Origin: Clavaria fumosa
Taxonomy: Eukaryota; Basidiomycota; Agaricomycetes; Agaricales; Clavariaceae
NCBI GenBank assembly: GCA_951802425.1
Contig: OX637797.1
Coordinates: 3,906,001-3,970,000 of the forward strand
Reading direction: 5' to 3'
Length of the DNA: 64,000 nucleotides
In this document: in pieces, positions 42,902-54,133 of the stretch
Position numbering within the stretch: the stretch's first letter is position 1
Layout of the letters: every line of letters starts with the position of its first letter
Program-made: the position numbers and the translations under genes
Notes under the pieces: generated by a model
Told to the model about the DNA's origin: nothing
Database searches by the model: none
The model's input: the letters and a program-made list of their open reading frames with translations, nothing else

Positions 42902-44766
42902 CAATGGCTAATACATGGCCACCTCTAGTTGTATGATATATTGACCACTCTAGTCAAATAGCCAATATATTAACTGCTCTAATTGTCCCATACATGAATG
43001 CCTCTGATTCACTGGCTGATTGCATGATACATTGACTGCTCTAATCATTCCATACATTGGCACATTCAGCCAGTCAGCCAGAATAGGAATGCCAGTCAAA
43101 CAATGGCAAACAAAATAGGCTAAAAATAAAAAGCAACAACTTGAAATTGAGCAGCCCCATGCCTGGTCCCTCAGGCACAGGTTACCAATCAGGCATAGCT
43201 GCTTTTGGTAAGCTGCTATGACTGTGGGAAAAATGTTGCACAGCTTGAAAAATATGACTTATTATACACCAAGAAATCAGCAAAAATCAGGGGATTCCAA
43301 ATCTGGACACCCCACATTTGTATCTGCCTTGGTTCAATGTCAATTTGCAAAATACACAGAAAATATTCATTTTTCCACAATTCTGCAGTACTCTGCATTA
43401 CTCTGGCTTGAAAATGGATAGTAGAAGATACACACACTACCTGTGGACATCTGGGGAGTGTGTGGATTAGTTTAACAACCCACCCACCATCTCTGTCACC
43501 TCCCTGAAATGTGTTACTAGGAATTAGGGTGTTATTGGCCAGGGAGCATGGCTATTTGTTATATTGCAAATTCCAGCCATCAGACTACACCTTATGACAT
43601 GTAATACAATCATACAAAAGCCCATAATATTTGGTGCAGAATTACAGATTCCCCATGTCTATTTTCCCAAATTTGTCAAATCTCTCCCCAGACAGTCCCC
43701 TTTGTCAAATCACATATTCCTGTTCTCTGATAGCTGACAAGGTTTGCATGAATACATGTTCAAAGTTTGGTGAAGTTAGGCCAAGTTCTCAGGAAGATAG
43801 CTCAGAATGTGTGTTTTTGAAGACAGTCAAGGTGTTGCTTATCCTTGCCTGTATTGTTGCCTTCACTTTAGACTGTCCTCCAAAAGACACATTCTGGGCT
43901 ATCTTCCTGAGAACTTGGCCTAACTTCACCAAACTTTGAACATGTATTCATGCAAACCTTGTCAGCTATCAGAGAACAGGAATATGTGATTTGACAAAGG
44001 GGACTGTCTGGGGAGAGATTTGACAAATTTGGGAAAATAGACATGGGGAATCTGTAATTCTGCACCAAATATTATGGGCTTTTGTATGATTGTATTACAT
44101 GTCATAAGGTGTAGTCTGATGGCTGGAATTTGCAATATAACAAATAGCCATGCTCCCTGGCCAATAACACCCTAATTCCTAGTAACACATTTCAGGGAGG
44201 TGACAGAGATGGTGGGTGGGTTGTTAAACTAATCCACACACTCCCCAGATGTCCACAGGTAGTGTGTGTATCTTCTACTATCCATTTTCAAGCCAGAGTA
44301 ATGCAGAGTACTGCAGAATTGTGGAAAAATGAATATTTTCTGTGTATTTTGCAAATTGACATTGAACCAAGGCAGATACAAATGTGGGGTGTCCAGATTT
44401 GGAATCCCCTGATTTTTGCTGATTTCTTGGTGTATAATAAGTCATATTTTTCAAGCTGTGCAACATTTTTCCCACAGTCATAGCAGCTTACCAAAAGCAG
44501 TTATGCCTGATTGGTAACCTGTGCCTGAGGGACCAGGCATGGGGCTGCTCAATTTCAAGTTGTTGCTTTTTATTTTTAGCCTATTTTGTTTGCCATTGTT
44601 TGACTGGCATTCCTATTCTGGCTGACTGGCTGAATGTGCCAATGTATGGAATGATTAGAGCAGTCAATGTATCATGCAATCAGCCAGTGAATCAGAGGCA
44701 TTCATGTATGGGACAATTAGAGCAGTCAATATATCATACAACTAGAGGTGGCCATGTATTAGCCAT
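42902..44766. repeat. Long inverted repeat (palindrome), arms ~0.9 kb
   Basis: The left arm 42902-43829 and right arm 43871-44766 are inverted copies with very few differences. The right arm lacks about 30 bases present near 42950, and single changes occur such as GGCATAGCTGC / GGCATAACTGC. A spacer of about 40 bp separates them. Outer parts of both arms contain units of the ~60 bp array, so the inversion includes array DNA. No transposase or target duplication is seen; the identical short frames in the two arms are mirror images. Confidence 0.9.
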
Positions 44767-44807
44767 TGTATGCCTGATTATAAGTGCCCAATGGTTGAGA
44801 ATCTTAA

Positions 44808-45030
44808 TATATCAAATATCAGAGCCTAACAATATATTGGAGATGATATGAGAGGTTTCAATATATCAAATATCAGAGCCTAACAATATATTGGAGATGA
44901 TGATATGAGGGGTTTCAATATATCAAATATCAGAACCTAACAATATATTGGAGATAATATGAGAGGTTTCAATATATCAGATATCAGAACCTAACAATAT
45001 ATTGGAGATGATATGAGAGGTTTCCATATA
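44808..45030. repeat. 54 bp tandem repeat, four units
   Basis: The unit includes CAAATATCAGAGCCTAACAA and TATTGGAGATGATATGAGAG. The units differ by few substitutions and one 3-base insertion. Confidence 0.9.
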
Positions 45031-45106
45031 TTGATTTCTTCCCCTCTAATCAGACTAATCCATACAACATCCATAACTTCTGATAAGAGTGATTCAATAC
45101 ATAAAA

Positions 45107-45784
45107 TTACCTACATGGCCTGGCTTGTGACTCAATAGAATAGTACTCACCACTGCCATTGCTTCGAAAGAAGTCGATGCATTCATTTGTGATGACTTCT
45201 GCACAGACAATAAAATCCTGAACATTCTCGAATGCTTCACTTTTGGCTCTGAGGAGGGCGACTAGGACATAATATGAGTATCCATTGATGAATGTCATGA
45301 AGTACTTGTGTCGCGCAGGTGTCAGCATGGGCATATTTCTACACAGGTCAGAGTACACCCGGTAGAGTGTGCGCAGGTGGTCAACGGTGGATATCTTCGG
45401 AATGACGTTTTGTGTCTGCTTGCCAGCAAGACAGGAATGGCAGATCGTGTTGGTCAGTGCATTGTTGCCCTTAAGCTTCATCCCCTTGACCAATCCGGAC
45501 TTTGCGAGATGGCGAATGACATCGTAGTTTGCATGTCCAAGACGCTGGTGCCAGGTGGCGAGATCAGCATAGGATTCGCGTGTTCTGGCAGCGAGGGTGA
45601 GTGGGGTCGGGTTATGGATCTCAGAGAGGTGGTCAATGGTAATGTTGTATGCATGTTCGACATAGGCTAGGGCATCGACAATGAATAAGCCTTGGGACTC
45701 AATACCTTGGGCCATGAGCTGGCCTTGTGGGTTGGTGTTAGGGATGGGAGTAATCCCATAGTCAGTGCAGAGTATCTGGTGCAT
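45107..45784 (-). pseudogene. Copia pre-integrase and integrase start
   Basis: The minus-strand frame reads GIESQGLFIVDALAYVEHAY, then the zinc-binding pre-integrase HxxxxH...CxxC equivalent (WHQRLGHANYDVIRHLAKSG, CHSCLAGKQTQNV) and the integrase start (LYRVYSDLCRNMP, YFMTFINGYSYYVLVALLRAK). It stops before the rest of the catalytic core. One of the usual D residues of the first integrase block reads SDLCRNMP here, so it is diverged. Confidence 0.85.
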
Positions 45785-47435
45785 AGCCTACAATCATTCA
45801 CCATTGTGGCTAGTGGTTAATGGAACCTCTTGGAGCACAGTTCTGTGTTCTATGATAAGTGCCTTGAGAGAAGCACTAGAAATGGTGTCCCATTGACTAG
45901 GCATATTACCTGCCATACTTCTCTGTATTACCTACAAGAATCACTCATGTGTTACCAGTATGATTTTGTGGTTCTAGATAAACTCTGATGAATCTCATTG
46001 ACAGAACAATCCCCACATTCTTATTATGAACATGCCAGTGTTACATGTAGCTATGTAAACCTTATTGCATAATTGCATAGGCATATAAAGGATATATTGT
46101 AAGGATGTCATGTTTATACTTTCAGGGTTTCAGTATGTATGCCCCTCAAAGTGGAGACATTGCATGTAGCATCCTTATAGTCAAATCATTATATCCACCT
46201 ATGAGACTGTTCTATTGTACCATGTAGCATATAGGTGTTTGGCTACATTTATTGTCTACATGTCCACAAAGTTTCATGGGAAAGCAATAGGAACTGGCTG
46301 AGATATTTACAAAAGGAATTATTGTAAATATTGCACCAAAAATGCGAACTGTTATAGCATGCCAAGTTCCTATTCAACTATTCTGCATATAGTATCAAAC
46401 TATGGCTATATTTTATCTCTACCTATGTGCAAAGTCTCATGAGGATTGGTTGAGAACTCATGGAGTTATTCACAGTTTGGTAAAACTTGTTGACAGTCAA
46501 AGTGCTGTACTTGCCTAGTTGGGACAGTCATCCAAAGTCTTGGTCAGCTAGTGTTGCCACGGTTCGGTTCAACTTCCGCTAACCGATGAGTCAAGCCGCA
46601 TTTTAGCCGAACCGCGCCGATACTTCGGCTTACCAGTTTGAGCGGTTTTCGAGTGACTTAACCGCGGTTTAAGATCCATTTTTGGAAGAAAATCAGTTAA
46701 TGCTGTTTTCCTTGGCTCATCCCCCCTTTGCTATCCCCTCATGGCCTGCCATCCCCACTCCTTACTACATTCAATACCCCTGCAATGCCCACAAGTTGTT
46801 GTGGCCTGGGGATGATTAAAAAAATGAGGTGGCTCATTTGCACCAAAATTATGTAAGCGTTAATTATATAAGGTGGCTACTATATATAGAAGAAAACTGT
46901 TCTTACAAAAACCCCTCCAACCTTGAAAATAAGACTGGAAGTGAGTCTGACAATGCTCCCAAATGTGTCTGCACCCTCTTCTTTGAGACTCACAGCTGAG
47001 TTGGAGGAGCTACAGCTTGATTTCTTGGGATTTCCATTTTAGCACCAAGCCGTGACTTAGCGCGTTGTAATCGGTTCGGCTTCGCTCAGCTTTCCGCATT
47101 TGGACAAAACCGATTGAACCGGACCGCGCCGGACTCCGCCGAACCGTGGCAACACTATGGTCAGCCATCCATCCTAAAGGGGGATGAGTTTCACAGGGAA
47201 CCATATTTAGAAATCATTACTTAAGCAGGAGTGCTTAGATAATTGTTTATCCCTGTTAAATCCCAAGGGCAAAGCCCTCCAGAGCCAAAACACCTTTTAG
47301 GTGGCCAGAGAGCAAGCCAGAGCGACAAAATTGCCTAATTAGGAAGGTTAGAGCGGAGTTTGAACTTTAAAATCAAACCTTCGGTTTTGAACTGTCTTTC
47401 AAAACTGACTCAGAGGCTCACACACTCATTGGGAG
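45740..47435 (-). repeat. ~1.05 kb dispersed repeat, copy B, interrupted by a hAT element
   Basis: Inverted counterpart of 18945-19995. Comparison with that empty copy shows exactly where the 609 bp hAT element went in (CTTGGTC / CATCCATCC). Confidence 0.8.
46549..47157. mobile_element. 609 bp non-autonomous hAT element
   Basis: The ends are TAGTGTTGCCACGGTTCGGT and its inverted partner ending AACCGTGGCAACACTA. A perfect 8 bp duplication TGGTCAGC stands at 46541-46548 and 47158-47165. There is no transposase. The ends resemble those of the 293 bp MITE at 5136 (TAG.G.TGCCACGG), so both may use the same transposase. Confidence 0.9.
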
Positions 47436-48561
47436 TACCTATTAATAAATTTACTGTATCAGGCCAATGCACAGCCTCCTCTGAGTCACTTCAAAACAGC
47501 CTTGACTAATTTAGGGAAGTCCAAATAAGGGAAATGACTCTGTCTGACTCATTCAGGCACATTACAGCATATTCTCTCAAAACCTCGAACTGGGAAGGAG
47601 ATAAAAATAGTAAATACATATATGGCAAGAGTACATGCCTTATGCGATTATTTGAGTATTTTAATATGATTTTATATGCATTATTTGTCCATGTATCTCG
47701 AAATTACTGTATTCAGTAGATAGCTTGAAAACAATATAAATAGGGCACTGAAGGACATGTTCAGCAGCACCTACTTGACCCCAGAAACTGCCTGATCACC
47801 ATAGTCAGCTGAAGCTAAGAGCCAGCACCACTCCTAAAGGAGTAATTAATATATTTGTCCAACTGATGTGTGAATACCAGTATGGACAAATAGCTGATTA
47901 TCTCATTAATGCCTTAGGCTGGTGCGATGATTTTATTATGTAAGCGTAGCCAGGCTATAGGGCTAATGACCAAGTGTCTAGTCACGCCGAAAGCTTACGT
48001 AATGCATGTGCTACGAATATTTTCGTGCTTAGGTAATTTTACTGTGCTGTCACTGATGTCTTACTTCGTATTACAGGTATTAGATATAAATATTTTATAC
48101 AGTATCTAAGGAAGGAATAGGAATTGGGTCAAGGTATGGGAGAGTGAAAGGGAGATAGGATATAGAGGGTATCAGAGGATTAATGCTGGAGGGATGTCCT
48201 GTCCCACTGGTCAGATATGAATATTGTCATAGTACATTATTCATATGAATAGACTTAAGTATTTAATATCTCATTATTGGTTGGATATTAAGGCAAGGTG
48301 TAAGAGGATGAAATAGTCGAGATGACTATGGGAATCCTTTGGTTAATTACCCTTGTTTGAGATATTGATGCTTGAGTCACTATAGAATATTTCTATTTGC
48401 TGCCCACATTAGCAATGCCTTGTAGACAATATTAAGGTTATCTTAATATCTGTTTACAGGAAGGTGTGCAACCAGAAGCTCAATTGGACATTGAGCTTGC
48501 CTAGTAATAATATTTGAGGTTCCTATTAGGGTTAACTTCAGTTTCCCTTACTTAAATATTA
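47436..48561. other. No gene recognised
   Basis: AT-rich sequence between two Copia pieces on the minus strand. It has LTR-like composition (TATA-rich, ATTAATATATTT) but no terminal repeats could be paired. Confidence 0.4.
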
Positions 48562-48756
48562 TTATTCACAGGTAACAAACCTGGTTCCATAACAGTTGGT
48601 AATCTCAAACCTGGCTGTGTCAAAGGTAAATTGGTACTTGCAACGAGTCAGGTGTGAGACAGAGAGTAGGTTACCATCGAGGCATGGGACATAGTAGACA
48701 TCACAGAGTGTCGTTAACCTCTCTTTGCCATTTCTTAGTTTTACCCGTAGGATCAC
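48562..48756 (-). pseudogene. Copia protease tail fragment
   Basis: The minus strand reads LTTLCDVYYVPCLDGNLLSV followed by SHLTRCKYQF, the block that follows the retropepsin domain in Copia polyproteins. Its last residues (FEITNCYGT) overlap in alignment with the start of the piece at 45784, so the two come from different copies rather than one split element. Confidence 0.7.
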
Positions 48757-49379
48757 ATAGTTCAGTTGGATATTCCAGTATACAACGGGATACCAGACAC
48801 TGCATATCCCCTGTATATAATGGGGTACCAGATTCCGCTGGAGATATCTGATTTTCTAGTAATATATGTGGCCGGCAGAGGATATCCTTGCCAGGATAAC
48901 CATGGGTTCAGCAAATTAAATAGGATATTCTTGACTGGATAACCTCAGGTCCAGCAAAATCAGATAGGGTATCTATTGGAGTGAGAAGTGCAATCCGTGT
49001 GTGACCTGATTGGACAACAGACATTTTAGCTTAGTCAGGAACGCAATCTTTGTTATTCACTTCCCACTTTTCACATATACTGTACTGTTGTGATCCCTAC
49101 ACCTCAAACTTTGCCCTCATTTGCACGAGCACTGAGCTGAGGTGAGCTACAATATGTTACTATACCCTATGGACTACCGCTCATAAATTACCTGTAGATA
49201 CTTCGCTCGTTACTCGCAGGTAATAGACTTTGCCCTCATTTGCATGAGCGCTGAGCTGAGATACTTTGCTCGTTACTCGCAGTCACTCGTTTCTAACAGA
49301 TTATTGAGACCTGTGGTCACAATAAACAAGTCTCACACTCACTTGTCTTCCTGAAGAACTGCTCCCTGCTATGTCAAAT
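48757..49379. other. Probable Copia leader; GATATCC and CTCGTTACTCGCAG repeats
   Basis: 48780-48990 is rich in GGATATCC / GGGGTACCAG words. 49095-49290 holds two copies of CTTTGCCCTCATTTGCA followed by GAGC.CTGAGCTGAG and CGCTCGTTACTCGCAG. Position upstream of a Gag start suggests an LTR or leader, but ends were not defined. Confidence 0.35.
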
Positions 49380-49687
49380 ACCCTACCTGCTGTCTTGACA
49401 ACAAATGAGCATTTGAGAACCTGGACCCGACTGGGCGAAACTGGGTTATGTTCCGGAAGCACTTCACAATTGCCGTGAAAGCAAAACGTGTTTGGGCCCA
49501 TTTTGATGGCTCTGCAGTTATGCTGGTACCCAAGGAACCTGAGGATCCTACAGACCAAGAGGTATTAGCCCTCAAGGAATGGCAAGAGCGGGAGGATTTC
49601 ACAACAAATCAAAAGAAAAACATGTCTGGCATTTACATCAGAGGATGGGTGGCCAAATCCACCTCTGACAAGCCATTCATATCATAA
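49372..49687 (+). pseudogene. Copia Gag N-terminal fragment
   Basis: An ATG at 49372 gives NTLPAVLTTNEHLRTWTRL. After a frame shift the reading continues NWVMFRKHFTIAVKAKRVWA, HFDGSA and PTDQEVLALKEWQERED, ending with stop at 49687. The pattern NW..M...F..A...K.VW.H..G is that of Copia-type Gag. It lies on the + strand, unlike the Copia pol pieces to its left. Confidence 0.65.
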
Positions 49688-49690
49688 TAT

Positions 49691-50229
49691 GTGCTTCATT
49701 GCAAAGGGGGCACTGCAATCTAGGCAAGCCCCACTTCACCAAAGCAAGAGTCCCCAGTCTCAAGTAGATAAGATGATCTGTAAGAAACTAGGGTGGGAGG
49801 ACACTAACCACATGGCAGTCAGCAGTCCATCCCAGAGCCCATATGGCAACCCCAAGGTATAAGCAGCAGATAGCACAAAAAAACTTACAAAGATGGGGTT
49901 GGGGGAGGTTGTCTTGCATAATAGACCACACTCACATCCTTGGCCCATTTGGCCACCCCAGGTGCAGGTATGAATGAGGGTTGGTTGGGGCCAGCCTGCA
50001 TATAAGCTGCCACCAAACCAAAAGGCCCATACGGCCACCCTCTTCACATAACATTCTGAAAAGCAACATCAACGAGCACCATACCAGTAAAAAGTGTGAA
50101 TAGTAATAAAACCCACATACCTCTGCAGGTGTCAAGCTCATACAGACACCTGAAGGCAGACAAGAGCAGCATTCCCTGTATGGCACTGCAGTTGCCACAC
50201 AGAGAATGCTGCCCTTGTCTGCCACAAAC
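49691..50229. other. No gene recognised
   Basis: A transition to the satellite, with two GGCCCATTTGGCCACCCC / GGCCCATACGGCCACCC words about 80 bp apart. Confidence 0.5.
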
Positions 50230-52625
50230 CATAAGGTGGACATGGCAGTACAGGAAGGGCAGTGGGCAGGCAGGGCAGCAGGGCAGCAGGCGGGGCAGCG
50301 GGCAGGCAGGCGAGGCAGCGGGTGGGCAGGGTGGGGCAGCGGGCAGGCAGGGCGGGGCAGTGGGCAGGCGGGGCAGCGGGCAGGCAGGCAAGGCAGCGGG
50401 CAGCAGGGCGGGGCAGCCAGTGGGCAGGCGGGGCTGCGGGCAGGGCGGGGTTGCGGGTGAGCAGGCGGGGCTGCAGGAGGGCAGGGCGGGGCAGGGCTGC
50501 GGGGCTGCGAGGCAGTGGGCAGGCAGGGCAGGGCAGCAGGCAGCAGGCAGGCAGGGCAGCGGGTGGGCAGCGGGTGGGCAGGCAGGGTGGGGTTGGTGGG
50601 GTTGCGGGCGAGCAGGTGGGGCAGCGGGCGGGCAGGCGGGGCTGCAGGAGGGCAGGGCGGGGTTGCGGGCGAGCAGGCGGGGCTGCAGGAGGGCAGGGTG
50701 GGGCAGGGCTGCGGGGCTGCGAGGCAGCAGGCAGGCAGGGCGGGGCAGCAGGCAGCAGGCAGGAAGGGCAGCGGGTGGGCAGCGGGTGGGCAGGCAGGGC
50801 GGGGTTGCGGGCGAGCAGGCGGGGCAGCGGGCAGGCAGGCGGGGCTGCAGGAGGGCAGGGCGGGGCTGCGGGCAGGCAGGCGGGGCTGCAGGAGGGCAGG
50901 GCGGGGCAGGGCGGGGCGGCGGGGCTGCGAGGCAGCGGGCAGGCAGGCAAGGCAGTGGGCGGGCAGGGCGGGGCTGCGAGGCAGCAGGCAGGCAGGGTGG
51001 GGCAGCGGGCAGCAGGCAGGCAGGGCTGCGGGTGGGCAGGCAGGGCTGCGGGCAGAGCAGGGTTGCGGGCGAGCAGGCGGGGCAGCAGGCAGCAGGCAGG
51101 CAGGGCAGCGGGTGGGCAGCGGGTGGGCAGGCAGGGCGGGGTTGTGGGCGAGCACGTGGGGCAGCGGGCGGGCAGGCGGGGCTGCAGGAGGGCAGGGCGG
51201 GGTTGCGGGCGAGCAGGCGGGGCTGCAGGAGGGCAGGGCGGGGCAGGGCTGCGGGGCTGCGAGGCAGCGGGCAGGCAGGGCGGGGCTGCGGGCAGGCAGG
51301 CGGGACTGCAGGAGGGCAGGGCGGGGCAGGGCGGGGCGGCAGGGCGGCGGGGCTGAGAGGCAGCGGGCAGGCAGGCAAGGCAGTGGGCGGGCAGGGCGGG
51401 GCTGCGAGGCAGCGGGCAGGCAGGGTGGGGCAGCGGGCAGCAGGCAGGCAGGGCAGCGGGTAGGCAGCGGGTGGGCAGTGGGTGGGCAGGGCGGGGCAGC
51501 AGGCAGACAGGCAAGGCAGCGGGCGGGCAGGGCGGGGCTGCGAGGCAGCGGGCAGGCAGGGCGGGGCAGCTGGTAGGAAGGCGGGGCTGTGGGTGGGGCA
51601 GGCAGGGCAGCGGGCAGGCAGGGTGGGGCAGCAGGTAGGAAGGCAGGGCTGCGGGTGGGCAGGCGGGGCAGCAGGGCAGGGCGGGGCTCCAGGTGGGCAG
51701 GCAGGGCTGCGGGCAGGGCGGGGTTGCGGGCGAGCAGGCGGGGCAGCGGCCAGGCAGGGTGGGGCAGCAGGCAGCAGGCAGGCAGGGCAGCGGGTGGGCA
51801 GTGCGGGCCAGCGGGCCAGCAGGCAGGCGGGGCAGCGGGCAGGTGGGGCAACGGGTATAGAGGCGGGGCAGCGGGCAGGCAGGCGTGGCTGCAGGAGGGC
51901 AGGGCAGAGGGCAGTGGGCAGGCAGGCATGGCTGCAGGAGGGCAGGCCGGGGCAGCGGGTGGGCAGGCGGGGCTGCAGGAGGGCAGGGCAGAGGGCAGCG
52001 GGCAGGCAGGAAAGGCTGTGGGTGGGCAGGCGGGGCAGTGGGCAGGCAGGGCAGGGCAGCAGGCAGGCAGGGCAGAGCAGTGGGCAGGCGAGGCAGCAGG
52101 CAGGCAGGGCGGGGCAGCGGGCAGGCGGGGTGGGGCAGCGGGCAGGCAGGGCGGGACAGCGGGCAGGTGGGGCAGCGGGCAGGCAGGCAAGGCAGCGGGC
52201 GGCAGGGCGGGGCAGCGGGTGGGAAGGCGGGGCTGCGGGTGGGCAGGCAGGCCTGCGGTCAGGGCGGGGTTGCAGGCGAGCAGGCGGGGCAGCGGGCAGG
52301 CGGGGCAGCGAGCAGGCGGGGCAGCGAGCAGGCGGGGCAACGGGTGTAGAGGCGGGGCTGCGGGCGGCCAGGCGGGGCTGCAGGAAGGCAGGGCGGGGCA
52401 GCGGGCGGGCAGGCGGGGCTGCAGGAGGGCAGGGCGGGGCAGGGCGGGGCAGGCGAGGCAGCCGGTGGGCAGGCGAGGCAGCGGGTGGGCAGGGTGGGGC
52501 AGGCGGGGCTGCGAGGCAGCGGAGTGGGGCATCAGGGCAGCAGGGTGGCGGGCAGCGGGGCAGCGGAGCAGGGGCAGCTTGGCAGGAGGGGAGGGCGGGA
52601 TGCCGGGAAAGCGGGGTCACGGGTT
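50230..52625. repeat. 2.4 kb G-rich satellite with higher-order structure
   Basis: Basic words are GGGCAGGCAGGGC, GGGGCAGCGGGCGGGCAGGC and GGGCTGCAGGAGGGCAGGGC. Larger blocks (for example one holding TGCGGGGCTGCGAGGCAG followed by GGCAGCAGGCAGCAGGCAGG) recur about every 500-600 bp near 50490, 50700, 51070 and 51250. All G runs lie on the + strand. Reading frames of up to 866 codons on both strands are produced by the repeat and are not genes. It ends in GCCCGGGACCCCGGGC followed by GTGACAGTCACACTGTGAC. Confidence 0.92.
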
Positions 52626-53032
52626 GTGACTGTGACTTGCTGAGGCTGTGCCCGGGACCCCGGGCGTGACAGTCACACTGTGACCATAACTCTCTGTAAG
52701 AAAATCAACATGTCCTTTGAATATGTGAGCCTTGTGTATTTTTTAAAGGGTGCCTGTCCAACTGATCAAACATTTGTAAATCATCAATTCAATAGCGCCA
52801 AATAACCACATCTCGAATGGTACGGACTTTGGGGCTATCTCTTTGTACATTTCTCATGAAACAACCAGTCTTGGCAGGGTGGCAAGATATTTCTGAATAC
52901 CCAGAGGTGATATGGACAAAATTGAGTGATCTAGAGTAGGATCTTTGTGTACTGTGCCTTGACGCGTTGCGACACGCTTCATTATTCCCATATTCATCCT
53001 ACCGGTCCACCCCTGCCTTACCTGCTAATCCA
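52626..53032. other. No gene recognised
   Basis: The palindromic edge of the satellite and about 350 bp of unique-looking sequence ahead of the CENP-B-like fragment. Confidence 0.5.
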
Positions 53033-53225
53033 ATGCCCTTTAAAGCCCTCTCTGTACATGTCAAATCCCTGAAGAGGGGTAAAGCCAAGGATGCAAAACT
53101 TCGGGATGCAGTAGCAATGTACTGTCATGAACAGGAAAAACCTGCTAACTCACGGAAGGGTGCACGCACAATTGCAAAGGAATTTGGCATTGAAAATCAA
53201 TGGCAAACTATCATGTTACGGGAAG
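53033..53225 (+). pseudogene. CENP-B/pogo-type transposase N-terminal fragment
   Basis: The ATG at 53033 gives a basic start (HVKSLKRGKAKDAKLRDAVA) and a Psq-like helix-turn-helix with ANSRKGARTIAKEFGI and ENQWQT. Such a head precedes a second HTH and a DDE domain in pogo/Fot1-type transposases. Here the homology ends at about 53218, where an unrelated GC-rich segment begins. Confidence 0.65.
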
Positions 53226-53632
53226 TTGTGCCGAAGGCTCGGATGAACTTTCCGTGAGGTGATCCGGTGCAGGGACGATCCGAGTCCCTAGAGGCGGAAT
53301 AAGAGGTTCGACGAGGGATCGGAGTAACTCGATTCTGGCCCTGTGTTCGGCTTCGTCGGTCCTGATGATTTGCTGGCGGAGGTCGGACACTCCTTGGACA
53401 AACGCGCTTTCGATAGCTGATCGATTAGGATGGTCCGGTCTGAGGATATCGATAAGGACAGAACGGCTGAACTCGGTCAGGTGGTGTGTGAGTCGGGTGA
53501 TCTGATCCTTCTTCTGTTCGGGAGTAGGGTATATCCTACTGCGGATTGGAGCGATGGCTACTTCGGGCCAGTCAGAGATAGGGTATCTCTCGGGTGAAGT
53601 AGGGAATGCCAGTGTGATTCACCGAAGTACGA
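53219..53632 (-). CDS. Unidentified minus-strand reading frame (~135 codons)
   Basis: Open on the minus strand from about 53628 to 53219, without an obvious ATG. It reads AFPTSPERYPISDWPEVAIA, then a helical, charged stretch PTPEQKKDQITRLTHHLTEF, DHPNRSAIESAFVQGVSDLR, RTDEAEHRARIELLRSLVEP. Even codon use suggests real coding. A TATATAAGG box lies upstream on the same strand (about 53688-53696). Possibly exon 2 of a small gene, or the Gag-like part of an unknown element. Family not recognised. Confidence 0.45.
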
Positions 53633-53699
53633 TAAGGTGATTAAGACAAGTGAACAACGCTGGGGTTTTCCCATGCCATCGCACCCCTTATATACCTTC

Positions 53700-53780
53700 A
53701 GGGGGCTGCGGGCGCAGCCCGAGCCCGCAGGGCGCAGCCCAAGTCCGCAGGGCGCAGCCCGAGTCCGCAGCACAGGGATG
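53700..53780. repeat. GCAGCCCGAGTCCGCAGGGC tandem repeat
   Basis: About three and a half ~22 bp units, each with a GGGC..GCCC dyad, in the region between two divergent TATA boxes. Confidence 0.8.
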
Positions 53781-54087
53781 CTGTCCATCTGCTACGCCGC
53801 TGCCCTCCGCAGTCCTGCTCAGTCCGCAGCTGTCTTGCTGCGCATCTGCGCTTATCCAGTACCACGCCCACACCTACCTGATGGGTCCGTCTGCTGGGGA
53901 TCTCCGATGAGATCCTTCGCACTCGCCCCATCAGGTACCCGCATTGCCTCCTGCTCTCTGTCCATGTGCTACTCCGCTACCCACCACATGGGGCGGCTTA
54001 TCTCCACATGCTCCTACTCCACCGCCATGTGCTCCTGTATGACGGCCCTTCTTGCTGTCCAGCTTATCTCTCGGCTCTTATCGGCCC

Positions 54088-54100
54088 CTGTAGTATATAA
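54088..54100 (+). promoter_or_regulatory. TATA box of the zinc-knuckle gene
   Basis: GTAGTATATAAGG about 40 bp upstream of the ATG at 54134. The mirror box TATATAAGG on the minus strand near 53690 faces the other way. Confidence 0.5.
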
Positions 54101-54133
54101 GGAGGTCTTGTACCGCTTCTCCTCTTTACCGCA

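Noticed and set aside
43205..44494. Four short frames (about 66-102 codons) in the palindrome arms as genes
   Set aside because: They are mirror copies in the two arms with no motif, no codon bias and no counterpart outside the palindrome.
49932..52669. Very long open frames (up to 866 codons) on both strands rich in Pro/Ala/Cys or Gly/Arg/Gln
   Set aside because: They are produced in almost every frame by the stop-free G-rich satellite; no domain, intron or start context supports them.
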